Source of the DNA: Gammaproteobacteria bacterium
GTDB lineage: Bacteria > Pseudomonadota > Gammaproteobacteria > Chromatiales > Chromatiaceae
DNA length: 15,709 bases
Assembly: GCA_015231665.1 (NCBI GenBank)
Contig: JADGBD010000021.1
Location: forward strand, 1 to 15,709
Reading direction: 5' to 3'
Shown here: positions 14,210-15,709 of the stretch, piece by piece
How the letters are laid out: every line of letters starts with the position of its first letter
How positions within the stretch are numbered: position 1 is the stretch's first letter
Notes under the pieces: generated by a model
Told to the model about the DNA's origin: nothing
Databases searched by the model: none
The model's input: the letters and a program-made list of their open reading frames with translations, nothing else
Translations under genes and position numbers: made by a program

Positions 14210-14947
14210 ATGAATCCCGATCATACCCCGCCTATTCCCCCGCATATCTTGGTTGTCGATGACGACCCCGGACTTTGTCAGCTGCTGGCGGAATACCTCA
14301 GTGGCAACGGCTTCAAGGTCACCGCTGTGGCCGAGGGCAATGCCATGCGGCAGGCCCTGCAGCAACGGCCCGATGCACTGGTGCTGGACCTGATGCTGCC
14401 CGGCGAAGACGGCCTGAGCCTGGCCCGCTGGGTGCGCCACTGCCCGGAACTGGCCGAGCTGCCGATCCTCATGCTCTCCGCCCGTGGCGAGGAGATCGAC
14501 CGCATCATCGGCCTGGAGGTGGGCGCCGATGACTATCTGGCCAAGCCCTTCAACCCGCGTGAACTGCTCGCACGCCTGCGCGCCCTGCTGCGCCGCTCCC
14601 GTCCTTCATCCCCTGAGATCGCCGAAAGCCCCAGCCAGCCGGGATTCGGCCCCTTCCTGCTCGATCTGCAGGCCCATCGCCTGCTGCGGGACGGTCTGGA
14701 GATCGCCCTGACCAGCGCCGAGTTCGATCTGTTGCGGCTGTTTATCGAGCGGCCCAACCGGGTGCTGTCGCGGGATGCCCTGATTGACGCCCTCAAGGGC
14801 TTCGAGCGCAATCCCTTTGACCGCAGCATCGATATCCGCGTCACCCGCCTGCGCCGCAAGATCGAGCCCGATCCGGCGACACCCACCTACATCCGCACCA
14901 TCCGTGGCGAGGGCTATCTGTTCAACCCCCATGGCGATAGCCTGTGA
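14210..14947 (+). CDS. OmpR-family response regulator
   Basis: The 245-residue product has an N-terminal receiver domain (about 12-125) and a C-terminal winged-helix Trans_Reg_C domain (about 140-240). Receiver residues are all present: acidic pocket D17-D19 (VVDDD), phospho-acceptor D60 (LVLDLMLPG), S90 (MLSARGEE) and K112 (YLAKPF). The DNA-binding domain shows LTSAEFDLLRLF, then the VTRLRRKIEPDP recognition helix and the IRGEGYLF hairpin. I chose the ATG at 14210 because an in-frame start at 14162 would add 16 residues read from the operator region. It overlaps or abuts the kinase gene, so they are co-transcribed. It resembles the OmpR branch, but I cannot give a specific name. Confidence 0.92.
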   Translation: MNPDHTPPIPPHILVVDDDPGLCQLLAEYLSGNGFKVTAVAEGNAMRQALQQRPDALVLDLMLPGEDGLSLARWVRHCPELAELPILMLSARGEEIDRIIGLEVGADDYLAKPFNPRELLARLRALLRRSRPSSPEIAESPSQPGFGPFLLDLQAHRLLRDGLEIALTSAEFDLLRLFIERPNRVLSRDALIDALKGFERNPFDRSIDIRVTRLRRKIEPDPATPTYIRTIRGEGYLFNPHGDSL

Positions 14948-14952
14948 GCCGC

Positions 14953-15709
14953 ATGCAGCGACCGCCGAGCCTGGCGCGACAGAATGCCTGGTCGCTGGTC
15001 CTGGCTTTCATCCTGTTTGAGCTGATTACGGCGGCGGCCATGATCGCCCTGGTGATGGCCCCCATGGCCCGACGCGCCAGCGAGGACTTGGCCGGTCTGA
15101 TGCTGCTCTCGGCGCAGACCTACAGCGAGCTGCCGCCGGAGACGCGGCTGGATTTTCAGATCGAACTGGCCGCCACCCATCAGCTGCGCCTGCGCTCGCG
15201 CCTGCCCGAGGCCCATGAAACCGGCTGGCACGGCATCTATATCCAGGCCCTGGCCAAGGCCCTGGCGGATAAGACCGGCGCCCCGCGACCGCTGATCCAG
15301 AGCCTGGAGCAGGACGAGGCCTGGTTCTGGACCGCCCTGCCCTCCGGCGAGGCCAGCCTGGTGGTGGGCTTTCCCGCCAGCCGCGTCGGCACCCATCCAC
15401 TGCAAATGCTGGTCTTCAGCCTGGTCAACGGCCTGCTCCTGGCGGGTTTGGTGGCCCTGTGGCTGGCGCGGCGTATCACCCGGCCTCTGGCACGGCTGGA
15501 GCAGGCGCTTAATCGGGTCGGCCAGGGCGAAACGCCGGAACTGCTGGCGGAGTCCGGCCCGCGCGAGCTGGCCACCCTGGCGCGCCACTTCAATCAGATG
15601 GCGCGCCAGGTACAGGAGCTGCTCAGCGCCCGCACCACCCTGCTCGCCGGCATCTCCCACGATCTACGCACGCCGCTGGCGCGCCTGCGCCTGGCCCTGG
15701 CCCTGCTGA
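14953..15709 (+). CDS. Sensor histidine kinase, truncated by the window end
   Basis: An open frame runs to the last base, with 252 codons visible from the ATG at 14953. A GTG at 14944, overlapping the regulator stop as GTGA, would add three residues. Order of parts: membrane helix 1 (about 16-37), a periplasmic sensor segment of about 110 residues, membrane helix 2 (about 150-170), and a HAMP domain (about 169-222, RRITRPLARLEQAL). The start of the HisKA dimerisation domain follows, with H-box GISHDLRTPLARLRLAL and phospho-accepting H236. The catalytic ATPase domain lies beyond the window. The layout is EnvZ-like and it is the evident partner of the adjacent regulator. The periplasmic part has no Cys and only two His (76 and 89), and no motif that reveals the signal. 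Confidence 0.9.
   Translation, partial: MQRPPSLARQNAWSLVLAFILFELITAAAMIALVMAPMARRASEDLAGLMLLSAQTYSELPPETRLDFQIELAATHQLRLRSRLPEAHETGWHGIYIQALAKALADKTGAPRPLIQSLEQDEAWFWTALPSGEASLVVGFPASRVGTHPLQMLVFSLVNGLLLAGLVALWLARRITRPLARLEQALNRVGQGETPELLAESGPRELATLARHFNQMARQVQELLSARTTLLAGISHDLRTPLARLRLALALL

Noticed and set aside
14914..15660. A 248-codon minus-strand frame opposite the histidine kinase.
   Set aside because: The plus strand shows TM-periplasmic-TM-HAMP-HisKA in one frame to the window end; the minus frame is a Gln/Gly-rich shadow.

Overview
The window is a GC-rich stretch of a gammaproteobacterial chromosome. The minus-strand order yebC - ruvC - ruvA - ruvB - ybgC - tolQ - tolR - tolA - tolB - pal - cpoB - queE - queC - tRNA-Lys matches the order I know from Pseudomonas and other non-enteric Gammaproteobacteria; in E. 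coli the que genes lie elsewhere. I cannot fix the order or family. A sulfur-oxidising, Chromatiales-like lineage is only a guess, based on the intergenic CGCAAA-type repeats.

Region 1 (1-9898, all minus strand) is housekeeping. Read in the direction of transcription it holds YebC, the RuvC/RuvA/RuvB Holliday-junction machinery, the YbgC thioesterase, the complete Tol-Pal envelope system with CpoB, two enzymes of 7-deazaguanine (queuosine precursor) synthesis, and tRNA-Lys(UUU), which has its own strong promoter and an intrinsic terminator. Junctions are tight: ATGA overlaps at ruvC/ruvA, pal/cpoB and queE/queC, and a zero-gap junction at ruvA/ruvB. Three joints are looser. Two of them (yebC-ruvC and tolQ-tolR) hold the same two-part intergenic repeat. 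The third (tolB-pal) holds an intrinsic-terminator-like hairpin and a possible new promoter, so pal-cpoB-queE-queC may be partly a separate transcription unit.

Region 2 (about 9900-12735, plus strand) diverges from yebC. It is a three-gene unit: an HDOD-domain protein with a Pro/Ala linker and a GAF-like C-terminus, an unusual DUF971-MoaD-like fusion translationally coupled to it by an ATGA overlap, and a small membrane-anchored four-cysteine protein with no family I recognise. The MoaD-like half lacks the C-terminal Gly-Gly on which sulfur carriers depend.

Region 3 (12737-12892) is a MITE-like element of about 155 bp. It has imperfect terminal inverted repeats and two internal hairpins, is flanked by a short direct repeat, and sits exactly between the stop codons of two convergent genes.

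Region 4 (12892-15709) contains, on the minus strand, a secreted Gly/Met/Arg-rich protein, a 35-codon small ORF with a good ribosome binding site, and a ferritin-like DUF2202 protein. Facing them on the plus strand is an OmpR-family response regulator and its histidine kinase, cut by the window end. The 148-bp divergent gap holds three GTTTC direct repeats spaced exactly 10 bp, a good candidate operator for the response regulator, plus a strong dyad. I infer that this two-component system controls the secreted protein/DUF2202 genes. That module and the DUF971-MoaD cluster are the best candidates for something undescribed. No stretch over 300 bases lacks a gene.
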